NCBI GenBank assembly: GCA_903857865.1
Contig: CAIOGO010000004.1
Location: 62,001-126,000 of the forward strand
Reading direction: 5' to 3'
DNA: 64,000 nt
Origin: an uncultured bacterium
GTDB lineage: Bacteria > Bipolaricaulota > Bipolaricaulia > UBA7950 > UBA9294
Part shown: positions 7,498-16,672 of the stretch, piece by piece
Layout of the letters: each line of letters opens with the position of its first letter
Position numbering within the stretch: position 1 is the first letter of the stretch
Position numbers and translations under genes: made by a program
Notes under the pieces: model-generated
What the model saw: only the letters and a program-made list of their open reading frames with translations
Told to the model about the DNA's origin: nothing
Databases searched by the model: none

Positions 7498-8301
7498 ATG
7501 GAGGCGGGCGAGGGATCCGGCAAAGATCCAAGCAGGTGGGACGTGAAGAGTGAGGTTCGCGATCTGTGCCAGGCGTTTGCCGACGGTCTGCGGGACAGCC
7601 TGCGGGAGAAGCTCCACGCGGTCTATGTCTACGGCGCGGTGGCGTTTCCCGAGACGGACTACACGGGCGACGTTGACTTCCACGTGATCGTCACGGAGCC
7701 ACCGACGGAAGCAGAGCGCGCGGCTCTGCTTGGACTGCACGACCGGCTGGCGCGCGACTTCCCGCCGCTTGGGGCGGAGCTCGATGGGTACTACATCCTG
7801 CTCGCTGATGCTCGTCGCTCGGAGCGGCCGCGGCACCTGCTGTTCGCCGACCTCGTCGACGACTCCTGGGCGCTGCACCGCGCTCACATCCTCGCCGGCC
7901 AATGCATCAGCCTCCACGGGCCGGACCCGAAGACGATCTACGTCCCGCCGACGCGATCGGAGATCGAGGGTGCCCTTCGCGGCGAGCTGGACTACGTCGT
8001 GGCTCACCTCGTCCAGTATCCGGCCTACTGTGTGCTGAACCTTTGTCGGCTGCTGCACAGCCACGAGACGGGCGACGTCGTCACGTCGAAGACGGCGTCC
8101 GCGGCGTGGGCCTCGGTGCGTCTCCCGACGTGGCGGCCACTTATCGACGCGGCCCGGAGGTCGTACGCGCATGAAGACACGGCCGAGGATCGGCTTGCGC
8201 TGTCGACGGGCGTGGGGACGTTCTACGAGTTCGCGGTCGGGCTCATCGAGCGTGTCCAAACGGCGGCGACGGACGGCGGCTTCCGATCGGAGCCGGTCTG
8301 A
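7498..8301 (+). CDS. aminoglycoside nucleotidyltransferase-like protein (AadA/DUF4111 type)
   Basis: A 267-residue protein of the nucleotidyltransferase superfamily. VYVYGAVAFPETDYTGDVDF carries the G-(x)-D-x-D metal-binding motif, with Gly-Ala in place of the usual Gly-Ser. The C-terminal half (YCVLNLCRLLHSHETGDVV followed by SKTASAAWA) matches the helical DUF4111 domain of aminoglycoside adenylyltransferases. It could adenylylate an aminoglycoside or another small molecule; resistance is not proven. The start is uncertain: ATG 7498 lacks a ribosome site, while GTG 7543 follows AGGTGGG. It lies 17 nt after yafQ. Confidence 0.7.
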   Translation: MEAGEGSGKDPSRWDVKSEVRDLCQAFADGLRDSLREKLHAVYVYGAVAFPETDYTGDVDFHVIVTEPPTEAERAALLGLHDRLARDFPPLGAELDGYYILLADARRSERPRHLLFADLVDDSWALHRAHILAGQCISLHGPDPKTIYVPPTRSEIEGALRGELDYVVAHLVQYPAYCVLNLCRLLHSHETGDVVTSKTASAAWASVRLPTWRPLIDAARRSYAHEDTAEDRLALSTGVGTFYEFAVGLIERVQTAATDGGFRSEPV

Positions 8302-8338
8302 CGTTGCGGTCCCACGGGTCTGTCGCGAGGAGGAAGAG

Positions 8339-8917
8339 ATGGAGCTGCGAACCGTAGACCTGAGCCCGTCGCTCTGGCCGCAGGTCGAGGTGCTGTTCGG
8401 GAAGAACGGCGCGTGTGGCGGCTGCTGGTGCCAGGCCTGGCGGATCGAGAAGGGCGAGCGATGGGACGACGTCAAGGGGGCGGAGGCCAAAGAGCGGCTG
8501 CGCCGGGGAATCGAGAGCGGCACAACCTTTGGCGTTCTGGCGTTCGACGGCGAGACGCCGATCGGCTGGTGCACCTACGGGCCGCGCGACTCGTTGCCTC
8601 GACTGAATCGCGCTCGCAGCCTGCGTTGCGACGACTCTTCCCGCGTTTGGTCCGTGCCCTGCTTCTTCGTCCTTCGGAACTACCGTCGGCAGGGCGTGGC
8701 GAAGGTTCTGCTCGACCACGCACTCGGCACGATGGCCGAACGCGGTGTCGAGATCGTCGAAGGCTATCCTGCGGCACCAAGCAAGGATGGCTCGTACATC
8801 GCTGCGTTCTCGTGGACGGGCACGATGGGGCTGTTCGAGAAGGCGGGATTCGCGATGGCCGGCAACGCCGAGGGGAGCAAGCGCCGCATGCGGAAGACGC
8901 TTCGCCCCGTGACATGA
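8339..8917 (+). CDS. GNAT-family N-acetyltransferase
   Basis: A 192-residue acetyltransferase. After the first strands the protein has NGACGGCWCQAWR, a cysteine motif seen in one GNAT subgroup. The acetyl-CoA loop NYRRQGVAKVLLDHAL lies near residue 118, and GLFEKAGFAMAG forms the C-terminal strand. A GAGGAGGAAGAG ribosome site directly precedes the ATG at 8339. It begins 37 nt after the nucleotidyltransferase and may be its operon partner. The substrate is unknown. Confidence 0.83.
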   Translation: MELRTVDLSPSLWPQVEVLFGKNGACGGCWCQAWRIEKGERWDDVKGAEAKERLRRGIESGTTFGVLAFDGETPIGWCTYGPRDSLPRLNRARSLRCDDSSRVWSVPCFFVLRNYRRQGVAKVLLDHALGTMAERGVEIVEGYPAAPSKDGSYIAAFSWTGTMGLFEKAGFAMAGNAEGSKRRMRKTLRPVT

Positions 8918-8928
8918 ATCCCTAGAAC

Positions 8929-10572
8929 TCAGTCTCCGAGCAGCCGTTGCGCCAAGAGCTTCGGCGGCAGTGAGCCGCAGGCGAGGATCGCGTCGTGCAT
9001 CTCGCGCATCGACGCGGCGGGGTGGCGAGCCTTGTAGGCGTCGATGAACTTGAGGATCTCGAGCTTGCCGATGAGATAGCTCATCGGCTGGGTCGGGCTC
9101 TGCGTGTAGCGCCGCACCTCGGCGAGCGCGTCCGCTGGCTCGAGGCCGACGCGATCGACGAGGAAGGCCACGGCCTCGTCGATCGTCATCCCCCGCGTGT
9201 GCAGCGAAACGTCGAGGACGATGCGCGCCGCGCGCCACAGCTGGTCTTTGCGCCGCGCCAGCGGTTGCACGGGGTCACTCAGGTACCCCAATTGCTCCAT
9301 CAGTTCCTCACAGTAGAAGGCCCATCCCTCAACGAACAGACTCGACAGCGCGGAGGCGAGCTTGCGCGGCAGCGTTGCGGTGCGGTTGGCGCGGACGAGC
9401 TGCAGATGGTGGCCAGGATACCCCTCGTGGAGTGTCGTGATCGGCAGCTTGGCGTAGTTGTGGCCGCGCAGCTTGGCCTCGCGGGCCTGGGCCGAGGCGC
9501 GTGGCGACACGGGCGTGACGAGGAAGATGCCCTCTTGTTTGGCGTCGAGCGGTCCGGGCGGCATGTAGGCGGCGTACGGCAGGACGCCGCGCAGGTAGCC
9601 GGGCGTCGGTTCGACGCGCAGGGACTCCCCTTCAGGGATCGAAGCGATGCCGTGGTCGATGACGAATGCGCGCGTCCGCGCCACCTCGCGTCGATAGGTC
9701 TCGAGAAGATCGCGCGGCTCAGGGTGCCGCGCTTTGGCCTCGTCGAGGATGTCACGGGGTGTCTTTCCGGGAGCGAGTCTTAGAGCGAGTTCGTCCATCG
9801 AGCGTTGTGTCTCGTCGAACAGGCGCTGTCCGGTCGCAAGGAGATCGTCGGCAGAGATGTCGAGGAGGTGCTGGTCGTGGAGCATCTCCTCAAACAGCGC
9901 TTGGCCGATCGCGAAATCGCCGCGCGCGTGCGGGACGATGTTCGAACGCAGGAAGCGCGTGTAGTCGTCGACCGCGGCGGCCGCCCGGCGAGCGGCGACG
10001 GCGACCTGTGGGAAGAGCCACGGCGTGCGCAGCGCGAGGAGTGGCACGAGGATCGTGAACAGCTGGCGGCCTTGCGTCGCGCTTTCGATCGCTATCTCCG
10101 CCCAGGCAGGGGGAACGCTTTCCGGGACGAGGTTTTTCTTCGCTTCGGCGAGCACGCGCGGAACCTCGCGTAGCCGACCTAGAACAGCCTTCATGCGGAC
10201 GGGGAACGGCGCGAAGTCACGCACGAGGATGAGGAAGACGCCACCGAGGCACTCGTCGACGTACGTGCCCGGCGAACGCTCGTGAGTGCGAAGGGGCTCG
10301 ATTTCACGTAGGAAGGAGCGCACGAGGCGTACGACCACGGTGTGGTCGACGGCGGTGTCCGGTCCGAAGGTCGATGTGTCCATCGCGTCGAGTTCCCGCA
10401 ACGCCTGACGGAACTGAGTCTCCTGTCGGCGCAGCGCGTCGACGCTGTGCTCGCCAAGGCGATGGTCGAAGCGGTGGTCTCCGAGCTGAGTGGCTGCGAC
10501 CGGCGCCTCGGTGAGCATCTGGCTCACGAACGTATCAACGGCAGAGTAGAACGCAGTTTCCTTCTGGTTCAC
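8929..10572 (-). CDS. DUF885-family metallopeptidase-like protein
   Basis: A 547-residue protein of the DUF885 family, whose members are zinc-dependent peptidases of the M3/M32-like gluzincin fold. The motif HEGYPGHHLQ near residues 381-390 supplies the zinc histidines and catalytic glutamate, and EGWAFYCEELM near residue 414 supplies the downstream glutamate. There is no signal peptide, so it is cytoplasmic. The start is GTG with GGAGAGGAG upstream. It stands alone and converges on the acetyltransferase at 8339 with only 11 nt between them. The peptide substrate is unknown. Confidence 0.85.
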   Translation of the reverse strand: MNQKETAFYSAVDTFVSQMLTEAPVAATQLGDHRFDHRLGEHSVDALRRQETQFRQALRELDAMDTSTFGPDTAVDHTVVVRLVRSFLREIEPLRTHERSPGTYVDECLGGVFLILVRDFAPFPVRMKAVLGRLREVPRVLAEAKKNLVPESVPPAWAEIAIESATQGRQLFTILVPLLALRTPWLFPQVAVAARRAAAAVDDYTRFLRSNIVPHARGDFAIGQALFEEMLHDQHLLDISADDLLATGQRLFDETQRSMDELALRLAPGKTPRDILDEAKARHPEPRDLLETYRREVARTRAFVIDHGIASIPEGESLRVEPTPGYLRGVLPYAAYMPPGPLDAKQEGIFLVTPVSPRASAQAREAKLRGHNYAKLPITTLHEGYPGHHLQLVRANRTATLPRKLASALSSLFVEGWAFYCEELMEQLGYLSDPVQPLARRKDQLWRAARIVLDVSLHTRGMTIDEAVAFLVDRVGLEPADALAEVRRYTQSPTQPMSYLIGKLEILKFIDAYKARHPAASMREMHDAILACGSLPPKLLAQRLLGD

Positions 10573-10746
10573 AGCTGTCTCTCCTCTCCGCCGTCACCGG
10601 CGCGGCGACGGCCGGACAATCCTACCCGAGATCCCGCGGCGCGCGGAAACGCCTTCCGTGAGTCTCGCGCGTTGGCCGCGGCGGTGAGCCGTTGAGGATG
10701 CAGAGCTGTCGTGTGCTGCAGCGGCCGTGCGGCCCGGGAGGAATCG

Positions 10747-10775
10747 TTGACGTGCCTCTGTGCTCCTGTTATGTT
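10747..10775 (+). promoter_or_regulatory. sigma-70 promoter of the PrsW gene
   Basis: TTGACG (10747-10752), 17-bp spacer, TATGTT (10770-10775), about 60 nt before the start at 10838. Confidence 0.6.
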
Positions 10776-10837
10776 GGGGCCGCGTTGAGTGGGGGAGGAG
10801 GCGGGCGCATGGCGCGGCGCGTCAGGCACGAGGCGCG

Positions 10838-11656
10838 ATGAACATCCAAACGGCGCTGGCGATCGTCTTCACCGTCCTGCCGATCGTCGTCCTGCTGTGC
10901 TACTTCTACACGCGCGACGTTCACCGCGAACCGCGGACGGCTCTCGTCAAGACCTTCCTACTGGGGCTTCTTGTCACGATTCCCGCGATCCCTCTCACGC
11001 TAGGCCTGAGTGCGGTTCTGCCGCTCTTCTCTCCTGGACCGTTGCTGGCGGCGCTCTACGATGCCTTCGTCGTCGCAGCGATCCCCGAGGAGCTGCTCAA
11101 GTTGCTGGTTGTTGCCCTCTACTGCGCACGGCGCGTGAGCTTCGACGAGCCGATGGACGGCATCGTGTACGGAGCGACCGCTGCGTTGGGCTTCGCCGCG
11201 CTCGAGAACGTGCTCTACGTGGTCGGCGGAGGGCTGACGGTCGCGTTAGTGCGGAGTGTGACCGCGGTCCCGATGCATGCCATCATGGGTGCGGTCCTCG
11301 GCCACTACATTGGGCGGGCTCGCTTCGGAGGCGGCCGACGCATCGACATCTGGAAGGGCTGGGGAATCGCCGTGCTCATGCACGGACTGTACGACTTCGG
11401 TCCGATGGCCTTCTCCCGCTTGGCGGGGCAGGAGACGCCGCCTGCAGGCATGGGCCTCCTCTTGCTGGGGTTCCTCCTCCTATTCCTGGCGGTCGTGATC
11501 ACGTCGGGCGTTTCTATGGGACGACTCATCCGGCGTCTGCGCGCCGAGCAGCTCGTGGTCCATCCACATGCGCGGGAGGGAGGCTCCGCGGCGGCTGCGC
11601 CGCTCAGCCCACAGGGAGCAGCGGAGGGAAGCGATGTGCCTCGACAGGTGCCGTAA
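10838..11656 (+). CDS. PrsW-family intramembrane glutamic protease
   Basis: A 272-residue multi-pass membrane protein. The PrsW signature is clear: the Glu-Glu pair in IPEELLKLLVV near residue 82, FAALENVLY, MHAIMGAVLGHYIG near residue 146, and HGLYDF near residue 181, which together form the CAAX-protease-like active site in the membrane. PrsW in Bacillus cleaves the anti-sigma factor RsiW; the partner here is unknown because no anti-sigma gene is nearby. The C-terminal 40 residues are hydrophilic and probably disordered. The start is ATG 10838 with a weak GAGG. Confidence 0.85.
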   Translation: MNIQTALAIVFTVLPIVVLLCYFYTRDVHREPRTALVKTFLLGLLVTIPAIPLTLGLSAVLPLFSPGPLLAALYDAFVVAAIPEELLKLLVVALYCARRVSFDEPMDGIVYGATAALGFAALENVLYVVGGGLTVALVRSVTAVPMHAIMGAVLGHYIGRARFGGGRRIDIWKGWGIAVLMHGLYDFGPMAFSRLAGQETPPAGMGLLLLGFLLLFLAVVITSGVSMGRLIRRLRAEQLVVHPHAREGGSAAAAPLSPQGAAEGSDVPRQVP

Positions 11657-11697
11657 CCTTGGGCGGCGCGGATGCCCGTCACTCATCCGGGCGCTGG

Positions 11698-12525
11698 CTA
11701 CTCGCCGCCGAGCCACTCACCTCGCACGATGGTGATGGCCTTGCCGCTCAAACGAACGCGGTCGCTGGCGACGCTGTCGCGGGCGGCGTCGCTAGCCACA
11801 GTACAGCGGACGATGCCACCGCGTGCCGATGCCTGGAAGCCGACCAGGTCGCCTTTTCCCAGCTTCCCTTGCCAATACGGAGCGAGGGCGCAGTGCGCCG
11901 ATCCGGTCACGGGATCCTCGTCGATCCCGACGCCCGGCGCGAAGAAGCGCGACACGAAATCCACGCTCGGGGTCCCGCTGCGAGCGGTGATCATCACGCC
12001 GCGAACGCCGAGCTTGCGGAGCGCGGCGAAGTCGGGCGTCGCCACGCGAACGGCGCCCTCGCTCTCGACCTCGACGAGGTAATCGAAGCGCGTCTTCCCC
12101 ACGTAGAGAGCGCGCAGACCGATCGCTTCGAGGAGTCCTTCCGGCGCAGCGGTCTCGCTCGGCGGATTGGCCGGGAAGTCGAGTTCGATCCACTCGCCCT
12201 GCCGCACGGCCGTGAGGAGGCCGCTCTGGGTGTGAAATCGAGCGGTCTCCGCGGGCGCGAGTTCGCCCAGTTCCCAGAGTGTGTGCGCCGTGGCCAAGGT
12301 GCCATGCCCGCAAAGCGCGACCTCGGCGGCCGGCGTGAACCACCGCAGGTCGAAGTCGCCATCGTCGCGTCGGCACACGAACGCCGTCTCCGACAGGTTC
12401 ATCTCCGCCGCGGCGCGCTGCATCCACTCCGCGATCACACCCTCGGTCAAGAGACACACCCCGGCCGGGTTCCCCGCGAACGGCCGGTCGGTGAACGCGT
12501 CGACGTGTTGGAATCGAATCGCCAT
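11698..12525 (-). CDS. PhzF-family isomerase/epimerase-like protein
   Basis: A 275-residue PhzF-like protein of the diaminopimelate-epimerase fold with two similar halves. The N-terminus FQHVDAFTDRPFAGNPAGV, the LSETAFV glutamate region that in PhzF acts as general acid/base, WFTPAAEVALCGHGTLA, and GSAHCALAPYW in the second half are all family hallmarks. The actual reaction in this organism is unknown; most chromosomal PhzF proteins lack an assigned role. AGGAGG six bases before the ATG at 12525 fixes the start. It is monocistronic. Confidence 0.88.
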   Translation of the reverse strand: MAIRFQHVDAFTDRPFAGNPAGVCLLTEGVIAEWMQRAAAEMNLSETAFVCRRDDGDFDLRWFTPAAEVALCGHGTLATAHTLWELGELAPAETARFHTQSGLLTAVRQGEWIELDFPANPPSETAAPEGLLEAIGLRALYVGKTRFDYLVEVESEGAVRVATPDFAALRKLGVRGVMITARSGTPSVDFVSRFFAPGVGIDEDPVTGSAHCALAPYWQGKLGKGDLVGFQASARGGIVRCTVASDAARDSVASDRVRLSGKAITIVRGEWLGGE

Positions 12526-12846
12526 CGATGACCTCCTCATGCTGTGTGCAGTTCGAGTCTACTTGGTTCACCGTTGGCGATCGGGCATGCAGAATGGGGT
12601 GCAGAAGCACGACATGGGCTCTCCCGGGATGCCCCGCGAGCGTTCGAGGCCCCCTCGGGAGAGAGGCACCGCCGTCCGGGGTGTCTGGGCGACGGCTGCG
12701 GAGTCCGCCGTTCGGGCGAACCGTCATCCCGCGATTGGCAAGTAGAGATCGAACTCCCACTTCTCCGCGTCGGGCTCGCCGGGTCCCGCGGCACGGGTAC
12801 AATCGGCCGCCGCCTGATTGGCGGTCGAGGGAAGGGAAGGTTGACG
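12526..12846. other. intergenic region between phzF-like gene and acr3
   Basis: No convincing gene in 321 bp. It holds the divergent control regions. A minus-strand TAGACT lies upstream of the PhzF gene, a plus-strand TACAAT at 12798-12803 lies upstream of acr3 without a good -35, and an 8-bp inverted repeat (CTCTCCCG with CGGGAGAG) lies roughly at 12616-12662. Confidence 0.5.
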
Positions 12847-13845
12847 ATGCGGGGATTCGAGAAGTATCTGGCGCTGTGGGTGGCCTTGTGCATGGGGCTC
12901 GGGCTGCTCTTGTCGCAGACGGTGCCTGGGGTCAGCGAGGCGATCGATTCCTGGCAGGTGCGAGGGGTGTCGGTGCCGATCGGAATCTGCCTCTTCCTCA
13001 TGATGTACCCGGCGATGCTCAACCTTCAGGTCGCCGAACTGCGGAAGCTGCGCGCCAACCCGAAGCCGATCCTGATCACGCTCTTCTCGAATTGGATCCT
13101 CGCTCCCCTCGTGGCTCTAGGGCTCGCGGCTCTCTTCCTCCGCGGCAACGAGCAGCTCATGGTCGCCGTGCTCTTGCTCGGCGCGAGCCCGTGCACGGCA
13201 ATGGTGCTCGTGTGGGGTAAGCTGGCGGAAGGGAATCAGGAGCAGAATGTCGTCAACACGAGCCTGAACACGCTCACGATCATGGTGCTCTACGTTCCGA
13301 TCGTGTCCTTGCTGACGGGCCTCCAGAACATCCCGCTCGATCGCGTCCTGTTGGCCATCTCTGCCGGAGTCTTCATCGGCGCGCCACTGGTCGTGGGGAT
13401 CCTAAGCAAGCGTCTTCTCGTTCGTGCCAGGGGGCAGGACTGGTTCGAGCGAGTCTACCGGCCCGTCGTCGGCAAGGTTGCGATCGTCGCCCTGCTCCTG
13501 ACGCTCGTCGTCCTGTTCGCGCTGAACGGCGAGGTGCTGCTCCACCACGCCGATCAGCTCTTGCTTGTGTCGGCGCCGCTCTTGGTCGGGTTTGCGATCG
13601 TCGTGGGGTTCAATCTGCTCGTGACGCGAGTGCTCAGACTCCGCTACCGCGAGGCGATCATCACGACGATCATCGGATCGTCGAGCCACTTCGAGATCGC
13701 AATTGCTTCGGCCGTCGCCATGTACGGCGTCGGCTCGTACGCGGCGCTCGGGACGACGATGGGCCTGTTCTGGGAGGTGCCGGTCATGCTCAGCCTCGTC
13801 TACCTCGGGAAGGCCCTGCGGCGCCGCGGATTCTGGCTCGCGTAG
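12847..13845 (+). CDS. acr3: Acr3-type arsenite efflux permease
   Basis: A 332-residue, about ten-segment membrane protein of the BASS superfamily that extrudes arsenite, probably driven by the proton gradient. Acr3 hallmarks are GICLFLMMYPAMLNLQ, the conserved cysteine in GASPCTAMVLVW near residues 112-123, the SSSHFEIAIA segment and EVPVMLSLV near the end. The ATG at 12847 follows GAAGGGAAGG. No arsR or arsC lies next to it, so it is an isolated resistance gene. The related function of antimonite transport cannot be excluded. Confidence 0.88.
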   Translation: MRGFEKYLALWVALCMGLGLLLSQTVPGVSEAIDSWQVRGVSVPIGICLFLMMYPAMLNLQVAELRKLRANPKPILITLFSNWILAPLVALGLAALFLRGNEQLMVAVLLLGASPCTAMVLVWGKLAEGNQEQNVVNTSLNTLTIMVLYVPIVSLLTGLQNIPLDRVLLAISAGVFIGAPLVVGILSKRLLVRARGQDWFERVYRPVVGKVAIVALLLTLVVLFALNGEVLLHHADQLLLVSAPLLVGFAIVVGFNLLVTRVLRLRYREAIITTIIGSSSHFEIAIASAVAMYGVGSYAALGTTMGLFWEVPVMLSLVYLGKALRRRGFWLA

Positions 13846-13873
13846 GGGCTGCAGTGGTAGGCATCGTGGTCTG

Positions 13874-14608
13874 ATGATTCGGACGATCGAAGAGCTATCG
13901 ATGAACGCCTGGCCCGCTCTGCGGTCTGTGGCCTGCGACGGTTGGGTCTTGCGGTTCTCCAACGGCTACACCCGCCGCGCCAACTCGGTCCATCCGCTGT
14001 ACCTACCAAGCCGCGATCTGGCCGAGAAGATCGCCGAGGCGGAGCGGCTGTATCAGGAGCGCGGTCTCCCCGCTATCTTCAAGCTGACGGCCGAGAGCCA
14101 GCCTCGCGCCCTTGAGGCGGCGCTTGTCGAACGTGGCTACGAAGTCGAAGCCGAAACGAGCGTCCGCGTTGCCGATCTCGGACCGATGGGAAGCGTTGCG
14201 GCCGTCGACATCGAGACTTCCTGGGGCAATGCCTCCGAGTGGCGTGAAGCGTTCCACGGGATGAGCAGGGTGGCACCGGAGCACCAGGCCACTCACGAGC
14301 GGATCTTGGCGTCGATCTCTCCCTTGGCGGGCTTTGCCGCGGTCCGACAGGACGGACGGATCGTCGGGTGCGGACTCGGCGTCGTGCAGGACGGATGGCT
14401 CGGCGTGTTCGACGTCATCGTCGACGGGGCCGCGCGTCGGCAGGGACACGGCGAGCGACTGATGCGGGGACTCATGGCGTGGGGACAGCGGATGGGCGCC
14501 GACAAGGCCTACCTTCAAGTCATGCAGAGCAACGTCGCGGCGGTGAGGCTCTACGAGGGACTGGGCTTTCGCGAAGCGTATTCCTACTGGTACCGCGTCA
14601 AACGTTGA
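13874..14608 (+). CDS. GNAT-family N-acetyltransferase with two-domain layout
   Basis: A 244-residue protein. The N-terminal part starts IRTIEELSMNAWPAL, then GWVLRFSNGYTRRANSVHPL, a conserved opening of a two-domain GNAT subgroup whose first domain is non-catalytic. The C-terminal domain holds DGAARRQGHGERLMRGLMAW as the acetyl-CoA loop and VMQSNVAAVRLYEGLGF as the C-terminal motif. The start at 13874 lacks a strong ribosome site (only GGTAGG farther upstream). It follows acr3 by 28 nt. The substrate is unknown. Confidence 0.83.
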   Translation: MIRTIEELSMNAWPALRSVACDGWVLRFSNGYTRRANSVHPLYLPSRDLAEKIAEAERLYQERGLPAIFKLTAESQPRALEAALVERGYEVEAETSVRVADLGPMGSVAAVDIETSWGNASEWREAFHGMSRVAPEHQATHERILASISPLAGFAAVRQDGRIVGCGLGVVQDGWLGVFDVIVDGAARRQGHGERLMRGLMAWGQRMGADKAYLQVMQSNVAAVRLYEGLGFREAYSYWYRVKR

Positions 14609-14805
14609 TGGAGAGACCGCACGCGTCTTCCGGATACGCATGCGGGCGCTGAGCGCCTGCGGGGTGCAGCACCGCGGGACCGCCCGGCGGAGCAACTTCC
14701 TCATCGCGTGACACAAGCGCGCCAACGGTGCGACCGCCCTGTAGAATGGGCCGGGCAACGCAGTGTCGAAGCGATGGCACCACCGTCGAAAGGAGGGATG
14801 CAGGC

Positions 14806-15279
14806 ATGGCCTACAGGAAGATCGCCATGGAGCACGACAAGAGGATCGCCTTGGTCGCACACGACAACAAGAAGCACGACCTGGTGGAATGGGCAAAGTA
14901 CAACCACGTGCTCCTGGAGCACCACACGATCTTCGCGACCGGGACGACGGGCGAGATCCTCGAGCGGGAGCTTGGTTTCACGGTCCACAAGCTGCAGAGC
15001 GGGCCGCTTGGCGGGGACCAGCAAGTAGGCGCCAGAATCGCTGACGGCGAGATCGACTTCCTCATCTTCTTTTGGGATCCCCTCGAGCCGCAGCCGCACG
15101 ACCCTGATGTCAAGGCCCTCCTGCGCATGGCGATCGTCTGGAACATCCCCATCGCCTGCAATCGCGCTTCGGCCGACTTCATGATCTCCTCTCCGCTGAT
15201 GGACGGCGACTACGACCGTCTCGTGCCTGACTACGACGGCTACCGATCTCGGAGGATTCCTGGTCCTGAGAGCGGCTGA
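14806..15279 (+). CDS. mgsA: methylglyoxal synthase
   Basis: A 157-residue enzyme that converts dihydroxyacetone phosphate to methylglyoxal and phosphate, a bypass used when phosphate is scarce or triose phosphates build up. The family features are complete: LVAHDNKK near residue 17, HHTIFATGTTG phosphate-binding stretch, the catalytic aspartate in SGPLGGDQQVGA, and FFWDPLEPQPHDPDV with the second essential acid. AGGAGG lies 8 nt before the ATG at 14806. A TAGAAT (14742-14747) may be its -10 box. It complements the phosphofructokinase at 23.9 kb in triose phosphate metabolism. Confidence 0.93.
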   Translation: MAYRKIAMEHDKRIALVAHDNKKHDLVEWAKYNHVLLEHHTIFATGTTGEILERELGFTVHKLQSGPLGGDQQVGARIADGEIDFLIFFWDPLEPQPHDPDVKALLRMAIVWNIPIACNRASADFMISSPLMDGDYDRLVPDYDGYRSRRIPGPESG

Positions 15280-15349
15280 TATCCGGGCGTTGAGACGCTC
15301 GTTGCGATGGCGATCGCACATCGGCCAGACGGGTCACGAGGAGGCCGGC

Positions 15350-15502
15350 ATGAACGCAAGAACGGAGGGGATGATTGCGATGGCGGCCGCTGTGCTCGTC
15401 CTCTTCAGCTCGATGTGGGATCCGCGCGCATCCGTCGTCGTGTCGGTTGTTGCGCTGGCGGGATTCGGCGCCCATAGGTTCGCGCGCCAGGGCAAGGCGT
15501 AG
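15350..15502 (+). CDS. small membrane protein
   Basis: A 50-residue product. Residues about 8-24 and 28-41 are hydrophobic (MIAMAAAVLVLFSSMW and SVVVSVVALAGFGAH), suggesting a two-segment hairpin in the membrane with a basic tail (RFARQGKA). GAGGAGG lies a few bases before the ATG at 15350, which supports real translation. It follows mgsA by 70 nt. No family recognised. Confidence 0.6.
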   Translation: MNARTEGMIAMAAAVLVLFSSMWDPRASVVVSVVALAGFGAHRFARQGKA

Positions 15503-15568
15503 ATGGATAGCGGGCACGGTGTGCAGACGGCCCGCGTTCAGGCTGTCGCGGGAGAGGGAGGAGCGTCG

Positions 15569-15823
15569 ATGCATCCCGTTCAAGAAGGCGGCCTTGGCTT
15601 CTCGTACCAGGAGATGAAGGGCGGCACCGTGTTCATTCGCCGCCTCGGGCGGGTCGTGACGCGCCTGCGCCACGGCGCGGCGCGCGACTTCCTTGCCGAA
15701 GTCGAGGGCGCATCGCCAGCCGACGCGCAGGAAACGATGGCGCACACCACGGGGAACTACAAGCGCGGCAACGAACGCCGGGCCGCCGAGCATCCGCGCA
15801 ACCAGGGCTCGCGGCGCGCGTAG
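15569..15823 (+). CDS. conserved small hypothetical protein
   Basis: An 84-residue, basic, soluble protein. The sequence GFSYQEMKGGTVFIRRLGR, then TLR-like VVTRLRHGAARDFLAEVEGA and a C-terminal MAHTTGNYKRGNERRA, resembles small conserved proteins I have seen in other bacteria with the pattern ATGNFKRGNER; no function is known to me. GGGAGG six bases before the ATG at 15569 supports this start over the ATG at 15503. It ends 23 nt before the convergent tlyA stop. Confidence 0.6.
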   Translation: MHPVQEGGLGFSYQEMKGGTVFIRRLGRVVTRLRHGAARDFLAEVEGASPADAQETMAHTTGNYKRGNERRAAEHPRNQGSRRA

Positions 15824-15846
15824 GTTCTCGCAGGGGCACCGTGGTG

Positions 15847-16572
15847 CTATCGCGCGTGGAGGAAGAACTCGACGTTGCCCTTCTCTCCCTGAACCGGCGA
15901 GACCATCTCGTCGACCACGTTCCACGGGGTTTCGTCGCGGAGGAAGCGGGCGACATCCTGCAGTGCCTTGGCCTGCGCGGCCGCGTCCTTGACGACGCCG
16001 TCCTTTGGCAAGACGTCCTTGCCCACTTCGAACTGCGGTTTGACGAGGGCGACGAGATCGCCGCCAGGAGCGAGGATCTCGACGAGCGGCGGCAGGATCA
16101 ACTTGAGCGATATGAAGGAAACGTCAACCGTCGCGAGGTCGATGGGCTCGTCGATGTCCTTCGGCTCGAGGTAGCGGGCGTTCAAGCCCTCGCGAGCGAC
16201 GACGAGCGGATGGCTGCGCAGGCGCGGGTGGAGCTGATCGTGGCCGACGTCGATGGCATACACCTTGGCGGCGCCGTGCTGGAGGAGGCAGTCGGTGAAG
16301 CCTCCGGTGGAAGCGCCCACGTCGAGGCAAACGCGCCCTTTCGGATCGATGCGGAACCGTTCGAGCGCCGCTTCCAGCTTCTCCCCGCCGCGGCTCACAT
16401 ACGGCTCGTAGCCAAGGATCTCGATCTCGGCCTCAGAGTCGATGGGGTGGCCGGGGCGGCTGACGATCTGGCCATTCACCTTCACGCGCCCGGCCTCGAT
16501 CATGCGCTGAGCACGTGACCGACTGCGGATCAGCCGGCGCTCCTTGATGACCTTGTCGAGGCGCTCTTTCAT
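15847..16572 (-). CDS. tlyA: TlyA-family rRNA (cytidine-2'-O)-methyltransferase
   Basis: A 241-residue enzyme that 2'-O-methylates cytidines in 16S and/or 23S rRNA. Residues 1-60 are an S4 RNA-binding domain (ERLDKVIKERRLIRSRSRAQ). The Rossmann methyltransferase follows, with VCLDVGASTGGFTDCLLQ near residue 80, DVSFISLKLILPPL and LVKPQFEVG. It is the last gene of the minus-strand ddl operon, 100 nt after the aminotransferase, with a poor ribosome site. TlyA methylation determines sensitivity to capreomycin in mycobacteria. It may modify the 16S encoded nearby. Confidence 0.9.
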   Translation of the reverse strand: MKERLDKVIKERRLIRSRSRAQRMIEAGRVKVNGQIVSRPGHPIDSEAEIEILGYEPYVSRGGEKLEAALERFRIDPKGRVCLDVGASTGGFTDCLLQHGAAKVYAIDVGHDQLHPRLRSHPLVVAREGLNARYLEPKDIDEPIDLATVDVSFISLKLILPPLVEILAPGGDLVALVKPQFEVGKDVLPKDGVVKDAAAQAKALQDVARFLRDETPWNVVDEMVSPVQGEKGNVEFFLHAR

Positions 16573-16672
16573 CGCGCCGCAATGACCGTGTTGAGTTTCT
16601 GTTTCATCGCGCTCGCGACGACCGTGACAATGAGCCTCTTCGTCGCGCCCCGATGAGGCCGCCAAACCCGTC

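Noticed and set aside
15850-16518. plus-strand frame opposite tlyA
   Set aside because: Antisense shadow of a clear TlyA gene.
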